NCBI GenBank assembly: GCA_900239685.1
Contig: OENT01000362.1
Location: 62,001-126,000, forward strand
Length of the DNA stretch: 64,000 nt
Direction: 5' to 3'
DNA from: Rotaria macrura
Lineage: Eukaryota > Rotifera > Eurotatoria > Philodinida > Philodinidae
The position numbers and the translations under genes are program-made. Each line of letters opens with the position of its first letter. Positions within the stretch are counted from its first letter, which is position 1. A model generated the notes under the pieces. It was not told the origin of the DNA. It saw only the letters and a program-made list of their open reading frames with translations, and ran no database searches. Below, one piece after another: positions 39,501-55,882 of the stretch.

Positions 39501-41386
39501 TTACTTGACTTATGCCTTGATCTTTTTTATGTTTCTAGGATACATTTATTTTGTTTAGTCGAGTCTGAATATTTACTTATGCATTGTAGTTATTTAGTTA
39601 TTTTGTGCCAATAGGTATTTACTTAAGCTCCCTCTCATACAAGTGGTTACAAGCGTCATGCATATTGAAGTGCTAAGTAAAATCAACGCGCTGTTTACCG
39701 TGATGATTAATACTTGTTGATATATAATTAAAAAAGGTATCATATATTTTTCTATATGCTAACAACTGTGATTCGTTACTAAAAGAAAACATTCAGTGGA
39801 AATGCATTCAATTCTTAGATTTTCTAAAAAATAGCGACTTCTCTTTTACTGTGTAATATTTCATGTACCTGACTAGAAACTCAAATCAATCGATATGAAG
39901 TGTCGTCTACATATACATCTGTTTTATTCACGATATGAGAAAACAATTTAATCTGTCGAATGAAGTAAACTAAACTGTGAGATTGTCATGATCGGTCTTC
40001 GTTTTTTGAAAATTTGTCAAAATCTAACTAATATCGAATTTGCATAGTGGCGCTTGATAAGAGGATTTTTGAACTAGCATTGAATATATTTTACTAGCCA
40101 ATTAAGACGTGAATTACCTACTACTTTAGCTGTTGCTTTTATGATCTTTATTGACTGAAATATCTAAGTTTAAGACGACAATCACATCTAATAGCTGATT
40201 CATTTTTCATGAATCATAATAAATTCAATGAGCATTAAACGATATCCTTGTTATAAGATGAAATGATCTTAGTCACGATACTGAACTAGAATTTTGATTG
40301 TAACTCAAAATTTTTGTCGGTCATTAAAAAATTAGAAATCATCGAAAACAAAAAGAAAAGGACGGCAATATCATAATCTGGTTTTAAATGTCCGATTGAA
40401 TCGAAACAGGGAAATGTCGAATAAGTTCGTCCAATCTCAACTACAATATAATTTTTTCTGAATATCTTCCTATACATTCTAATATCATCTTTCAATCTTA
40501 ATCTATTTGATTTATTTCGTCAATTATTGGCTCTATCGAAACAATCAACATTATGAAATTCATATCTGATTTCAGGAATGTTTTCTCCTAGTTCTCGTCT
40601 AAAAGATCACTTATCATATTAATACGATATTCGTTTGATATAGACACCTATAAATAAAATGATTAACGATGTAATTACGAAAAAGATTCCCTTGACAAGT
40701 GCTAAGCTTGTGAACGTAATAAACCTTTGTAGATCTCTGATGCCACACCTTCTTCATGAACATCTAGGTGGACAGTAGACAGTATATGATTTTTTTTCTA
40801 ACTGATATATCCTCTGTCAAAGTTATTTTTATCTTGCAATCATGTCTAGTGTCGTTTAACAAATATTTAACCTATAATGATGAAGTACGTATAGATGGAA
40901 ATCACAAAACTGATTACAAAAACAAATAATTCTACCGTGATTTGAAATTATAAGTCATGATATTCGTACCTTGTTTTGCTATCTGTTCGATGTATTCTTT
41001 AGCTCTTTTAAGTCGTTGTTCATGAATATTATTTTCATCATCATCATCATGTTCTTCATTTAGTAATAAATTATCCAGTCGAACACTTCCGTTTAACTTT
41101 TGTTGATTTTGTTCATCATCTTCTTCAATATCGCTATCACTAGGTATTTCTTCATTTTCATCGATTTGTCCTTTTTGCTTTTTGGCTTTTTTATTCTGTT
41201 GACCGTTAGTTAAATCAGTAGGAGATTTTTGTTTTTTCTTTCCATTTTGAGATTTAAGTGATTTCTATGATGTAAAAGGAAATGAAAGTTAGAAGGAAGA
41301 AAAACATAATGATCATTCACGTAGAATGGTACCTTTCTTTTTCTATCTTTCGTTTCAGAATTGTGTTTACGAATAAAAAACGGCAT
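36570..41386 (-). CDS. RRP9: RRP9 / U3-55K, WD40 protein of the U3 snoRNP
   Basis: RRP9 binds U3 snoRNA in the nucleolus for pre-18S rRNA processing. The start at 41386 gives MPFFIRKHNSETKDRKRK, then a lysine-rich, acidic N terminus and HEQRLKRAKEYIEQIAKQ (near 41000), the conserved segment before the propeller. WD40 repeats follow in many short exons: SVTCVCISNDNKYAFTGSKD, GHFDHILAITISTDGQFLVS, VFRRNSHQLFSASQDRSVKI, RCITAGGRDGSLRLWKI, DEHMVSGADDGS and the family-specific end AAIGQEHRLGRWW. The stop TAG is at 36570-36572. Two introns are long: about 1.7 kb (40.97-39.27 kb) and about 1.1 kb (38.10-37.02 kb); the second contains a palindromic element. The others are about 50 bp. The gene seems complete. 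Confidence 0.93.
37603..37989. mobile_element. Palindromic MITE with TACCCAGG/CCTGGGTA ends
   Basis: The left end reads TACCCAGG and the right end CCTGGGTA. The arms pair imperfectly over most of ~387 bp; a good inner match is CAAAATCGTCGCCTCTGAC (37692-37710) against GTCAGAGACGACGATTTTTT near 37887. The outer TA on both sides could be a duplicated TA target, which would suggest the Tc1/mariner superfamily, but this is inference. There is no coding capacity. It lies in an RRP9 intron and accounts for about a third of its length. Confidence 0.75.
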
Positions 41387-41513
41387 TTTAATCTGAAAAA
41401 GAAAAGAAGAGAAATGTCTTAATCGATACTTTATTCGTTTTTTTTTATATTCGTTTCGATTCAATAATATAAAATAAAAAATAATCATCTAGTATACAGT
41501 TCTGTACAGTTAA

Positions 41514-45789
<4,276 letters not shown>

Positions 45790-46137
45790 TTCGATGAAGA
45801 ACGTTTTTTTCTCTTTTTCGAACAGTATGGATTCGATTCGATAGATAGGGTAAAGTCAAGATGAATGTGATTGGTTCATGGTAACGAATAGAAAAACAAA
45901 TGATATAGACCAAAAAAAAACTGGAAAAGATCGTAAAAGTAAAAAATAGTTTATTTAAATAAACTTAAACATAGAAATAAATAAATTCATGCTTCATAGA
46001 AATAATTAAAACGAGTTTTTTTCATCAAACTCAAAAGTTTTCACTATTAGAAATATTTTGAATTCAGAATCCTAGTGTGAATTCTTTGTTGTTTATTTTT
46101 TTTAAATAGTATGCATCGGACTTTACTTTGTTCTGTG

Positions 46138-46154
46138 TACTCTCTCTCTCTCTG
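46138..46154. repeat. (CT)n microsatellite
   Basis: A pure CT run of about 8 repeats lies in the shared MCM9/GH78 upstream region. Such pyrimidine runs can affect chromatin, but no role can be shown here. Confidence 0.7.
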
Positions 46155-46207
46155 ATTACTGAGAGCAAACAAACTGATTAAAAGTTTTGATAAGATGAAT
46201 GTTTGAT

Positions 46208-46216
46208 TATATAAAA
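46208..46216 (+). promoter_or_regulatory. Candidate TATA box of the GH78 gene
   Basis: TATATAAAA lies 48 bp upstream of the GH78 ATG. The spacing leaves room for a short 5' leader. In AT-rich DNA such a match can arise by chance. Confidence 0.35.
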
Positions 46217-46263
46217 TACCTAGATATACTTAACAAAAAGAGGTGCGCCTGTCGTATTGCAGC

Positions 46264-49200
46264 ATGTTTCGGGTATATTTAACCGTGATATTTTCGGCCG
46301 TAATCATAAATGCTCATCTATCATCACCACCGTTCGACATTCGTATCGATTATTATAAAGTGGAAACAATAAAAGACTTGGTAATAAACACACCTCGACC
46401 GCGAGTATCGTGGAAATTACCTAAGTTGATAGAACGAAATATTCAACAAACTGCTTACCAAATTCAAATACAATCGGATAAACATCAATGGGATAGTGGA
46501 CGAATAGACTCAAGTCAATCGATTCATGTTTCATGTACAAATAAAGATCAACTTGAACCATCAACACATTACCTAATTCGAATTCGTACATGGATAACTT
46601 TATCTGATCAAGCCAGTGCATGGACGCCATGGATACCATTTCGAACATCAATATTTAATTTACATCATTATCTCATGAAACTTAATGATGAAGTGAATTG
46701 GATTGGTTCAACAAAAATCTATATGAATGAATTAAGAAAGGAATTCAACGTACCGACTGACAGTCCTATTCGAACAGCAACTGCTTTTGTATCCGGTATT
46801 GGTTATTATGAATTGTATGTCAATGGACAAAGTGTTGATGTTAGTCGGAAGTTAGATCCTGGCTGGACAACCTATGAGAAACGTACTCTATTTGTTTCGT
46901 ATGACCTAAAACTGAATATTAAAGTGTGAAAAAAAAATCATATTATTTTCTCGCATATTTATTTTCTAATTTTATTCAGGCAGGTACGAATGCTGTAGGT
47001 GTTAAATTAGGTAATGGTTGGTATAATCAAGAGCAATATGTACCACCGTCTGTCAGTGAACCCAACTATGGTAGAGAACAGAATTCAATAAGTTCAATAA
47101 AAATTTGATCTCTTTTTATTGTTAGGTCCTCCTCGTCTTCTATTTATGTTGCATATCGTTTTTGAAAATTCCAACGATATGGTAATCTATAGTGATCAAA
47201 CATGGAAAGGTCGTCTAGGATCTATTATACATGATAGTGTTTATAATGGAGAAATAGTAGATAATCGGTATGATCGTCCCGATTGGTCTCAAGTTGGATT
47301 TAATGATTCATATTCACTTTGGCTCACACCCGAAATACTTCCATCACCAGTCAATATAACTGCTAATGGGCAAATGACTTTACAAGATATGCCACCAATA
47401 CGCGCTGGTCCTGATGCATTACATTTTGAAATCGACCATCCATCAGAAATCAAGAATAGCTATTTACGTAAAGAAGACATGAGCCTAATTAAAGGTGCAC
47501 AGTTGCATGACGGTGGAATATTGAAACCTATTAGTGTATCAACACCTGTATTAGGCGTTCATATCTTTGATATGGGGCAGAATATGGTGGGTTGGTGTCG
47601 TTTCCATTTCCATGGTCCGCGTGGCCTTGGTATTTATATTCGTCATGCCGAAGTATTAGCACAACCAGTTGTGGCTTCGAAGTATGATCGTGAATAATTC
47701 TTTATTCTTCTTCATCCTATTTTCTTTGTTTCAGACAAGCCTATGGTGGAATTTATACAGAAAATCTTCGTGGTGCTACACAAACTGATAGCTATATATT
47801 ACGTGGAGATCCAAATGGTGAAATTTATGAACCACGGTAGATTGATTGAAGTTTTCTTTCATTTTTCTACTATGCATCACTGTTGATTTGATTTTAGTTT
47901 TACTGTTCATGGTTTTCGCTACATATCAGTTTTTGGTTCACCGAATCCTTTGACAGTCAACGATGTTGAATGCCCTGTTGTGCATAGTGAAACAACACTC
48001 AAAGGACATTTTGCATCGAGTAATCCAGTTATTAATCAAATTCAACATAATGTTCAATGGGGTCAACTTGGTAATTCGATGTCATTACCAACGGATTGGT
48101 GAGGACGATATTCGATTTCATATTGATAGGCATAATAATCATTTTATTTCCTTTCGATTAGTCCACAACGTGATGAACGAAAAGGTTGGATGGGTGATGC
48201 TGCACTATCAGTGAATGAAGCTTTATACAATTTTGATTTTATTAAATTTTATTTGAATTTTCTGAACTTAATCGCTGATATTCAATTACCTGATGGTTCA
48301 ATATCAGATACTGTACCAGTAACATTTGGCGGTTATCCAGCTGATCCCAATTGGGGTACTGCATTGCCAACAATAACATGGCAATTATATCGTCATTATA
48401 ATGATATACAGATTCTTCGTGATCATTATTCAAATGTTCGTGCATATGTGGAAGCCGTTCGTTCGGGCTACGAAAAAACAGGTCTTGCTAAACTTGCTTA
48501 TCATTATGGCGATTGGGTACCACCAACACCACAACCAATGACAAATGTATATCTTATTGCATCTTATGGATTTCTACATGATGTTTCATTGTTGATCAAT
48601 ATGTCACAAATCCTGAGTTACACAAATGATACAGAATCATATACAAAATTTTATGGAAATTTAGCTGAAGAATTCCATCGAGTATTTTTTACACCATCGG
48701 GCGGTTATTATGCTGACGGCATGCAAGCAGCCCAAATACTTGCATTAGCTTTGCCTAATATTGTACCAAACAATGTGCGAGATGGAGTTTTCAGTCATTT
48801 AATTCAAGATATCAATGATAAAGGAAATCATGTATCTACAGGAATCGTATCTACCGCTGCACTCTTTCCACTTTTATCTGACAATGGTCATCATGATCTC
48901 GCAGTTGAATTAATATCTACAATAACATATCCGTCCTATGGTTATATGTTTAATAATGTATATGAAAATGCGACAACAATGTGGGAATTATGGGATGCAC
49001 CTATGCAAGGTCCAGGAATGAATTCGCGAAATCATCACATGTTTTCAAGCATTGGTGCATGGTTTTATTCACACTTGGCTGGTATTGATTTTCAATCTGA
49101 TTTAATTGTTATTCGACCACGTATGTTATCAGAAAATAAAAAACATCTTTTACAAAAAATTGATTGTCAAGTAAGTACACTATATGGACTAGTTCATGTA

Positions 49201-49455
49201 TCATATACACGCGATGAACGTGATACATTACCGAATTCGATTTTACTACGAGTTTCAATACCGTCGAATGTTCAAGCTGAAATTATATTTGAACCATTAT
49301 TTCCTGGTGCTCGATGTGTAACATTGACTGAAAGTAATCGAGTTATTTACTCGATCAATAAACAAGATAACAACGTTTTTCATGAGTCAAATACTGGTTT
49401 AATGACTGTCCTAATTGGATCAGGAGAGTATATATACGAAGCTTTTTGGGAGTGA
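46264..49455 (+). CDS. Secreted GH78 alpha-L-rhamnosidase, likely horizontally acquired
   Basis: GH78 enzymes remove terminal L-rhamnose from plant glycosides and microbial polysaccharides. Six exons join in frame: 46264-46923, 46980-47070, 47126-47681, 47735-47836, 47898-48098 and 48162-49455, all with GT/AG introns of 53-63 bp. I chose the ATG at 46264, which opens a signal peptide (MFRVYLTVIFSAVIINA); the frame upstream starts only at GTG. N-terminal beta domains contain LGNGWYNQEQY and MGQNMVGW. The catalytic (alpha/alpha)6 domain shows DCPQRDERKGWMGD, created by the 48098/48162 splice and carrying the general acid region, then HYGDW and MWELWD, where the usual general base Glu sits. The full length is about 968 residues, within the family range. 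GH78 is common in bacteria and fungi and rare in animals. Introns and signal peptide show it is adapted to this genome. Confidence 0.93.
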
Positions 49456-49517
49456 ATATTCTCATAAAGAAATACGATTAAACTAGACAATGGAAAGCAT
49501 TTTTTTATCATAAATTT

Positions 49518-49543
49518 TTGATATATATATATATATATATATA
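49518..49543. repeat. (TA)n microsatellite
   Basis: A run of about 12 TA repeats lies just after the GH78 gene, in its 3' untranslated region or beyond. Confidence 0.75.
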
Positions 49544-49635
49544 CTATACTTGTGTTCTTTTTGTTGTGATAAGCTTTCTCTTTCTTTTTTACGTCGAAAA
49601 TATTTTTAATTTGATAGCGAAGATTTTTTGATTTC

Positions 49636-49641
49636 AATAAA
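49636..49641 (+). terminator. Poly(A) signal candidate of the GH78 gene
   Basis: AATAAA lies about 180 bp downstream of the GH78 stop codon, after a (TA)n run. It is plausible but not unique in this AT-rich region. Confidence 0.3.
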
Positions 49642-50991
49642 TAAATGATTAATTGAATGCCACCGTAAATTAAAGATCGTTTCTTTTAGTACTGAAAATT
49701 CTTCATTAGGTTGGCAAATGAGAATTCGATTTACGATTCATGCTTGTTTTTACAGTCCATAATGAATGTATGACACATCCTAAAAATTTGGAATCAAGCT
49801 GTTAACTTTTTAATCCTAAAGTTTTGAAAACAAACACATCATAATTAAACAATAAACACAAGAGTTGCTTAGAGCTGGATGAAATTTGCCATATGAATTT
49901 ATATCAGTATTCGATTTATATTTTAGTTGTGTAAGTAGTTTCAAAAAAGAAAAGAATAATAGAATGTGTAATAGACTCAGCAGAGTATAAGATGTGTGCA
50001 GTGCATACTGTGCACTGAAGGACAACAGTCACGAAATGGAAATTACGAGGGACACGTTTACTAGAAATGTGACTTGTTGATTGATAAAAGAAATTCCTAT
50101 AAAGCACTAGAAGAAAATGTCGGAGACATATGTCGAGGATCACTGTTTTAATTCTTATAATACTTTGGCATATCGAAAAATAGTGTCATTATCTCATTCA
50201 CACATGTTTTCTAGGATAATCATGTGAGGACAAGCATTTATGTGTTTTACGTTCTTTCTATTTCCATAGTGCACCACATTGAATTTATTTCAATTTTAGC
50301 GATCTCTTTTTTCAATGTTTTTCATCATTTAATACCATGAAATTAATCTTCATTTAGAGAACATGAAAATCCCTATTTGTTATTTGCTTAGTTCATAGAT
50401 GCAGTTTGTCTTCTAATGAATATAGGTATATAGTTAATATAGATTGTGTCATGTTCTCATCATAGCTACTTCTATAAGCACAATGACAATGAGAACAACA
50501 TACGTACTTGCACACAATGCATGAACGTTTACCATGAAAATAACAAATAAAAAAAAACGGAACAAATATTTTTCTATTTTGATAATCATCTTATAGATTC
50601 TTTATAAAATTTGAGGCCATTGCCTTATTTAAAAATTATTTTTATCTATATACTATACAGTATGTGCATGCGTTGTTGTACAAAAGTCGATTTTTTTCTT
50701 TTTCGTTAATGGTGTTTCATATCAACCAATCATTTCGATATTTAATAGAGTTAAATTTACTTTTTCAACCAATTCTTTTGATATCAACTTTTGATTTTCA
50801 TAGGACTCTATAGATTATGCATTGAACAGAAATCAATAATGATAGAATTTTACCATCACTATCTTTAACGACTAATAATATTTCTTATCATCTTGCGATA
50901 TGACATTCTAACTTAAACTGTATAGTTCGAGACAAGAATCTTTCAAACTACCTCTCAGTCACAGGTTTATTCGAAATTTTTCTGACTGTAG

Positions 50992-52725
50992 ATGTCTACT
51001 CAATTTTCGATCGAATCTATTGAATGTCTTGCTGAAAAATTGAACAATTGTCAAGGATTATCTGACGAATGTCTTACTTATTTACGAAATGAAGCAAACG
51101 AACTGATTTTCAATATATTACAAGTAAAAACTGAAAGAATATAAAGTTATTTTCACTGAATGATTCATTTTTCTAGGATGCTTGTAAATTCGTAAGAAAG
51201 TGTCATCGAAAAGAAATGATGGCAGATGATCTTGCATTTGCCTTAAGATTACATCATCTAGAAGTAAATTTCTATTGTATTCAAAATATTTATGTGTGTT
51301 CTTTAGCCAATCTTCGGTAACAATACAATATTAAGTGTTCATCAGTCATCATTTCGTAAAGTAAAAAAGAATAATCACATTCTATATCAAATCGATGATA
51401 AAGTTGTTACATTGGATAACTTAATGACAGTACAATTACAAATACCGTTCGATATTGGTATTCACGGTAAATGATACGGGATTTTCATAAAAAAATGTAG
51501 CATCATATATCGACTTATTAGCACATTGGTTAGCAGTGAATGGTATACAACCAACAACAAATGAAAACCCTCCTACAGAAAAACCTAGTCAATCCAGTAC
51601 TCGTAAAGTTTCGAAAAAATATTCAAATAAAACTCGTCATATTTTATCGATTGTATATAGAATAGTTCACTTTATGATTAGATTAAATATATATTTTATG
51701 TTTTTTTAAGGAGCAACAGATTTATTATAAAGAACTAACCGAAATGTGTATGTGTTCGCATGAACAAAATCGAAAAGTAATTGATTCTTTCTTCGATTAT
51801 CAATAAAACTTTTTTTCTTTTATTAGCAAGCTTTATCAGTTCTTTCATCGGATAACAGTCTTCAGCTAATCATTTCACGTCTTATTATTTTCATATCAGA
51901 AGGCGTACGTATAAATTTAACATCAACATCGACCTTTGATCGGTCAATCATTTTGAATTATTTGATGCAAATGAGCGATGCATTATTAAGAAATGAAGGA
52001 CTCTTTCTAGAACCATACGTAAGTGTTTTTGTTCATTCATTGATATTTTTTTTAATTTTTATTGGAGTTTTATCTTTCTTTTAGTTACATTACTTATTAC
52101 CAGCTATTATTTCTTGCCTACTTGAACAGAGAGTTTTGCGTGATCATTGGTCATTACGTGATCTAGCGGCTAAATGTTGTGGACACATTATAAGGTAAAA
52201 CCGTTATTGGTATTGAAGAAAACAACGTTTTGATATTTTTCAAAGAAAATATACAACGGCAATAAATCATTTACAACAACGTACAATCAACATATTCCTT
52301 CGAATTTTGATAAATAACGAAGAAAAATACACATGCTCAACATTATACGGAGCGTTTGTTGGTCTTTGTGAAATGAGTCATAAAGTAATATTGTTTTTCA
52401 TTAAAGAGATTCTACCACCTTCTTATCGATTGTGAATTTAGGTAATTATTCAAATTGTTTTTCCTCTTATTAAACAGTTAGGTGAAGAAATTCGTCAAAT
52501 AGAAGATATGGAATCATTACAGAAGATGACTGACGTCGTTGTAGTAAGATATGCATATCGTTTTTCTTTAGAATAAAGCAATAGAATTCTCTTGGTTTGA
52601 TTAAGAAATTTATTACCATGGCGTATCGTTCGGTTCAAAATGAGAACAATGAAAAAAACCTTTACGAAGATTTTGGTACTTACTTTGCACCTCTTATTCA
52701 ACATCAATTGATACTATTATTGTAA
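50992..52725 (+). CDS. TAF6: TFIID subunit 6 (TAF6)
   Basis: TAF6 is a core TFIID subunit that pairs with TAF9 through a histone fold. The first exons encode MSTQFSIESIECLAEK and ILQDACKFVRKCHRKEMMAD, then DLAFALRLHHLEPIFG, the histone fold with its typical 'PxxG' exit. HWLAVNGIQPTTNENPP, EQQIYYKELTEMC and FISEGVRINL match the TAF6 linker and the start of the HEAT-repeat domain. YLHYLLPAIISCLLEQ, DHWSLRDLAAKCCGHII and YGAFVGLCEM complete the C-terminal HEAT repeats. The last exon (after an acceptor near 52605) adds FGTYFAPLIQHQLILLL and a TAA at 52723-52725. All introns are about 45-70 bp. It lacks the long Pro/Ser-rich tail of vertebrate TAF6. An AATAAA at 52765 follows. Confidence 0.93.
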
Positions 52726-54283
52726 ATTAAAACAAAATATTTATATTTATTTATTTTTTTCATCAATAAAATTTCTAAGAGAACGTTAAACTTAAACAGA
52801 CGCAAAGAATTTCATTGTCGTCTATCAACAATCATTTCTCGCACTCAGTGAAAAACTAATGGAAGGTCTGATCCACACCGACTCTTCATAGTCACACTGG
52901 CAAGTACGTCTACGTGCTTACTTTTAAATATCTTTCGAGCAAATAAATTGCCTTCGATCTTCATTTCATTTATTACGTCAGGAATAACTAGGATCCAATC
53001 GGGTCGTTGATGTGTATTGATTTTTATTAAAATAACGTAGTAATTATTTCTAAAAATCGTGCGACTTACGATCATTTGTCTCCATTTATATAAACGAATA
53101 AAATATTTCGCAATAGAAAATAAAACGAAATATCAATAAAATACTTTTTCAAAGTATGGAATACTTGAACTCCATAGAAAAGTAAATACTGGCAAGTTAC
53201 GAAGGATAAAACACTATGGCACTGTTAGTCTTCTTACTAGGTCCAATTCTATGGTAGCTGTGAAAATCAATTTACGATGAAAGTTTCACAATTTTTCGTC
53301 GTAATTTTCCTGAGAAATCGGGATTCACACGAAGGTAGCCGTATCGAACTGATGCCCCTCGTTCTTCGTGTACCATACTCTGTAAGAGCATAAGGGCAAT
53401 AATTATTAGACTATTAGCTTTATTCTCCAATCGAAAGAAGCGAGAGAAATGTTTTCTCTCTTCTCTCTACACAAAAGTTTCATTTTCTTTCTGTCAAACA
53501 AATGAGCTGATCTGATCAACACAGACTCAATATCACAATTGTCTCATGTTGATCTTTAGAATGTGATTTAAATTACATTGTATACATAAACGATTAGTTA
53601 TTTAATTTTATCGAAACAAACAATAATTGAATATCTAAAAATAAAATTTTTAATAGCAATGTTTGTTTGCCAATGACAAGCAATTTACTCAAGTTGTGTT
53701 TCTCTATCAATCATCTCCTTCGCATAAATCTTTTTGATCCCAGCAGGCATAAAAAAAATATTATTTCTCAAGATTTATTTTATTCATTCATTCATCCGGA
53801 AGAGTTAAGAATGTAGTCGTATTTCTTCTCATCTTACTGTTATTACCTCTATTTTATTGCTCAAATATTCTTTATTATATTGTTCCCGACTTTTTTTTAA
53901 TTTGATCGTTCGAATGAGCTTTTTCTTTTATACACAAGGGATCAATGAATATGAATATAAATAAGAAAAAAAAAAGAGAAATGCCTTGTACATGAGCACA
54001 CAACAGGTGAAAAGTCTACAACACTCATGAGGGGGTCTAACATAAAAATTACTCATTGATGAGATGTATATGTATGTGTGTGTATGTGCTAGTGTTATTG
54101 ATTGAAATAAAGAAAGAAGAAAGAACGAACAAGCAAATTGATGGATGAAAGATTGTGTGAGCGTTTCGATTGGTTAAAATAAGTGAGAAAAAAATCTACA
54201 TTGTTACCGCCAATCAAATTTACGTTTACAGGTGTTACTATTGAATGTGTTGATAAGTCTATTTGCTTTTAACACATCGTACA
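52726..54283. other. Intergenic region TAF6 - FOXB
   Basis: This ~1.5-kb region should carry the FOXB promoter. Nothing coding was recognised. A TG/TATG-rich stretch lies near 54065-54095. Confidence 0.45.
52765..52770 (+). terminator. Poly(A) signal of TAF6
   Basis: AATAAA lies 40 bp after the TAF6 stop codon, a typical position for a compact 3' UTR. Confidence 0.5.
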
Positions 54284-55552
54284 ATGCCACGACCGGGCAA
54301 ATCTTCTTATTCAGATGAAAAGCCGCCATGTTAGTGAACCGATCATTTCTTTATTAAATTAAAACTTTCTTCTTTTACGCTATCTTAGATTCATACATTG
54401 CTTTGACAGCGATGGCTATTCAACAAAGTCCAGAAAAAATGTTATCACTCAGTGATATTTATAAAGTAAAAAAAAAAGAACAAAGAAAATAATAGAAATT
54501 TTCTTTTTGTCTATTTTCATTTAGTTCATTACTGATCGATTTCCATACTATCGTACGAATACGCAAAAATGGCAAAATTCATTACGACATAATTTATCGT
54601 TCAATGATTGTTTCATAAAAATTCCGCGTAGAATCGATCGACCTGGTAAAGGCAATTTTTGGGCATTACATAGCAAGTAAGTTATATGAACAGCATGAGT
54701 TCAATGGAATACATTGATGAATGAAATGACTTTACTTTAGTTTACATACATAATGTATGTGGAAAGAGTCAGCAAATCATGATCAAATGTCTTTCTATGC
54801 GTTAAAATTATCATAAATGATCATTTAAAAACATCATTAAAAGCAATAAGCATGTTCACACAATTAAAACTGACATGTTTTTTTGTTGTCGAAACAATTC
54901 AATAAAACAGAAGCCGTCATTGAATTGAAAAGAAGAAAAAAAAATACATCTTGTCAAACACTTGATGAATAGCATCTCTATTTTCACCTGTTTTCACTTA
55001 TACATTAATACAATATCTTTTGATCTTTTCCGATGTGATATATAGCTTATTGATAATTGTTACAATTAAAGAGGCTTGATTTTGTATACATTTATGTATG
55101 AGTGTATTTGAATAGGAATATTATTAGCGTCGAAGCGAAACATTGAATAGGAATATCATTTCGAATAAATTAATAAGAACAAAAGTGTGTTTAGATGTGG
55201 TGACATGTTTGAAAATGGAAGTTATCTACGTCGACGAAAACGTTTCAAATTATTAAACAAAGCTAATGCAGAAAAAACAGTGACTATGAAAAAAACAATA
55301 AAATCAACACTTGTCAACAAGCCATCATCATCGCCGATTAAATCGCAACAAATGAAAAGTTCATTTTTTATTGATAATCTTCTTGCAAACGACACAAATA
55401 CAAGTGCAAGCTACACAACATCGTGTGCATCATCACCATCCGAAACGAATTGTACATTGCAACATATACTATATTCTCCTGATTTTGACATTGTTAAAAA
55501 ATTAACATATTTTAACGATTTTCATACACAACAGCAACAGGTTTATTGGTGA
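54284..55552 (+). CDS. FOXB: Forkhead transcription factor, FOXB class
   Basis: Four exons (54284-54329, 54389-54465, 54525-54676, 55195-55552) join in frame to about 210 residues. The protein starts [20 protein letters not shown], the FOXB signature in which the forkhead domain begins almost at the N terminus. The DNA-binding domain is complete: [32 protein letters not shown] (recognition helix), [17 protein letters not shown] and [18 protein letters not shown], the last being typical of FOXB. The tail is short and Ser/Thr-rich, with FFIDNLL as a possible conserved motif. Introns 1 and 2 are 59 bp; intron 3 is about 518 bp. All three lie inside the forkhead domain. FOXB factors pattern the nervous system and ectoderm in animals. 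Whether it is FOXB1- or FOXB2-like cannot be settled. Confidence 0.94.
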
Positions 55553-55844
55553 AGAAAAAACTATTTTTTTTGACACATCATCAATTTTGTGCGTTAGATC
55601 AACTATGCTTCATTGGCGTCTAATGACTTCGTATTTTGTTCGTCATAAGACTCGAGTATATTTTTTTTGTGGGTGACATTCGGTGTGTGTGTGTGTTTGT
55701 CTCAATATATTAATATAATGAAGTTGTCACACAAGATGTTAAAATTGTATGATGATGGATATATCAACGAGAAAAAGAAAATTCTAATCACCTGAGAATA
55801 TACTATGACATTAGTGTTGATTGGGAAAATATTCAAGCATGCAT

Positions 55845-55882
<38 letters not shown>

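Larger units (their letters stand above)
45790..46263. promoter_or_regulatory. Divergent promoter region MCM9 / GH78
   Basis: The starts of MCM9 and the rhamnosidase gene face away from each other across 474 bp. The region includes a CT microsatellite (46138-46154) and a TATATAAAA box at 46208-46216, about 48 bp before the GH78 ATG, which is a plausible core promoter element. No TATA box is evident on the MCM9 side. Confidence 0.45.
49456..50991. other. Intergenic region GH78 - TAF6
   Basis: These ~1.5 kb hold the GH78 3' flank and the TAF6 upstream region. I see no other open frame with recognisable content. Confidence 0.45.

Noticed and set aside
46243-46263. Upstream start of the GH78 protein
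   Set aside because: The frame is open upstream but only to a GTG; the ATG at 46264 gives a clean signal peptide.
55660-55675. Bdelloid telomere-like TGTGGG word
   Set aside because: Only a single copy is present; no array, so it is chance.
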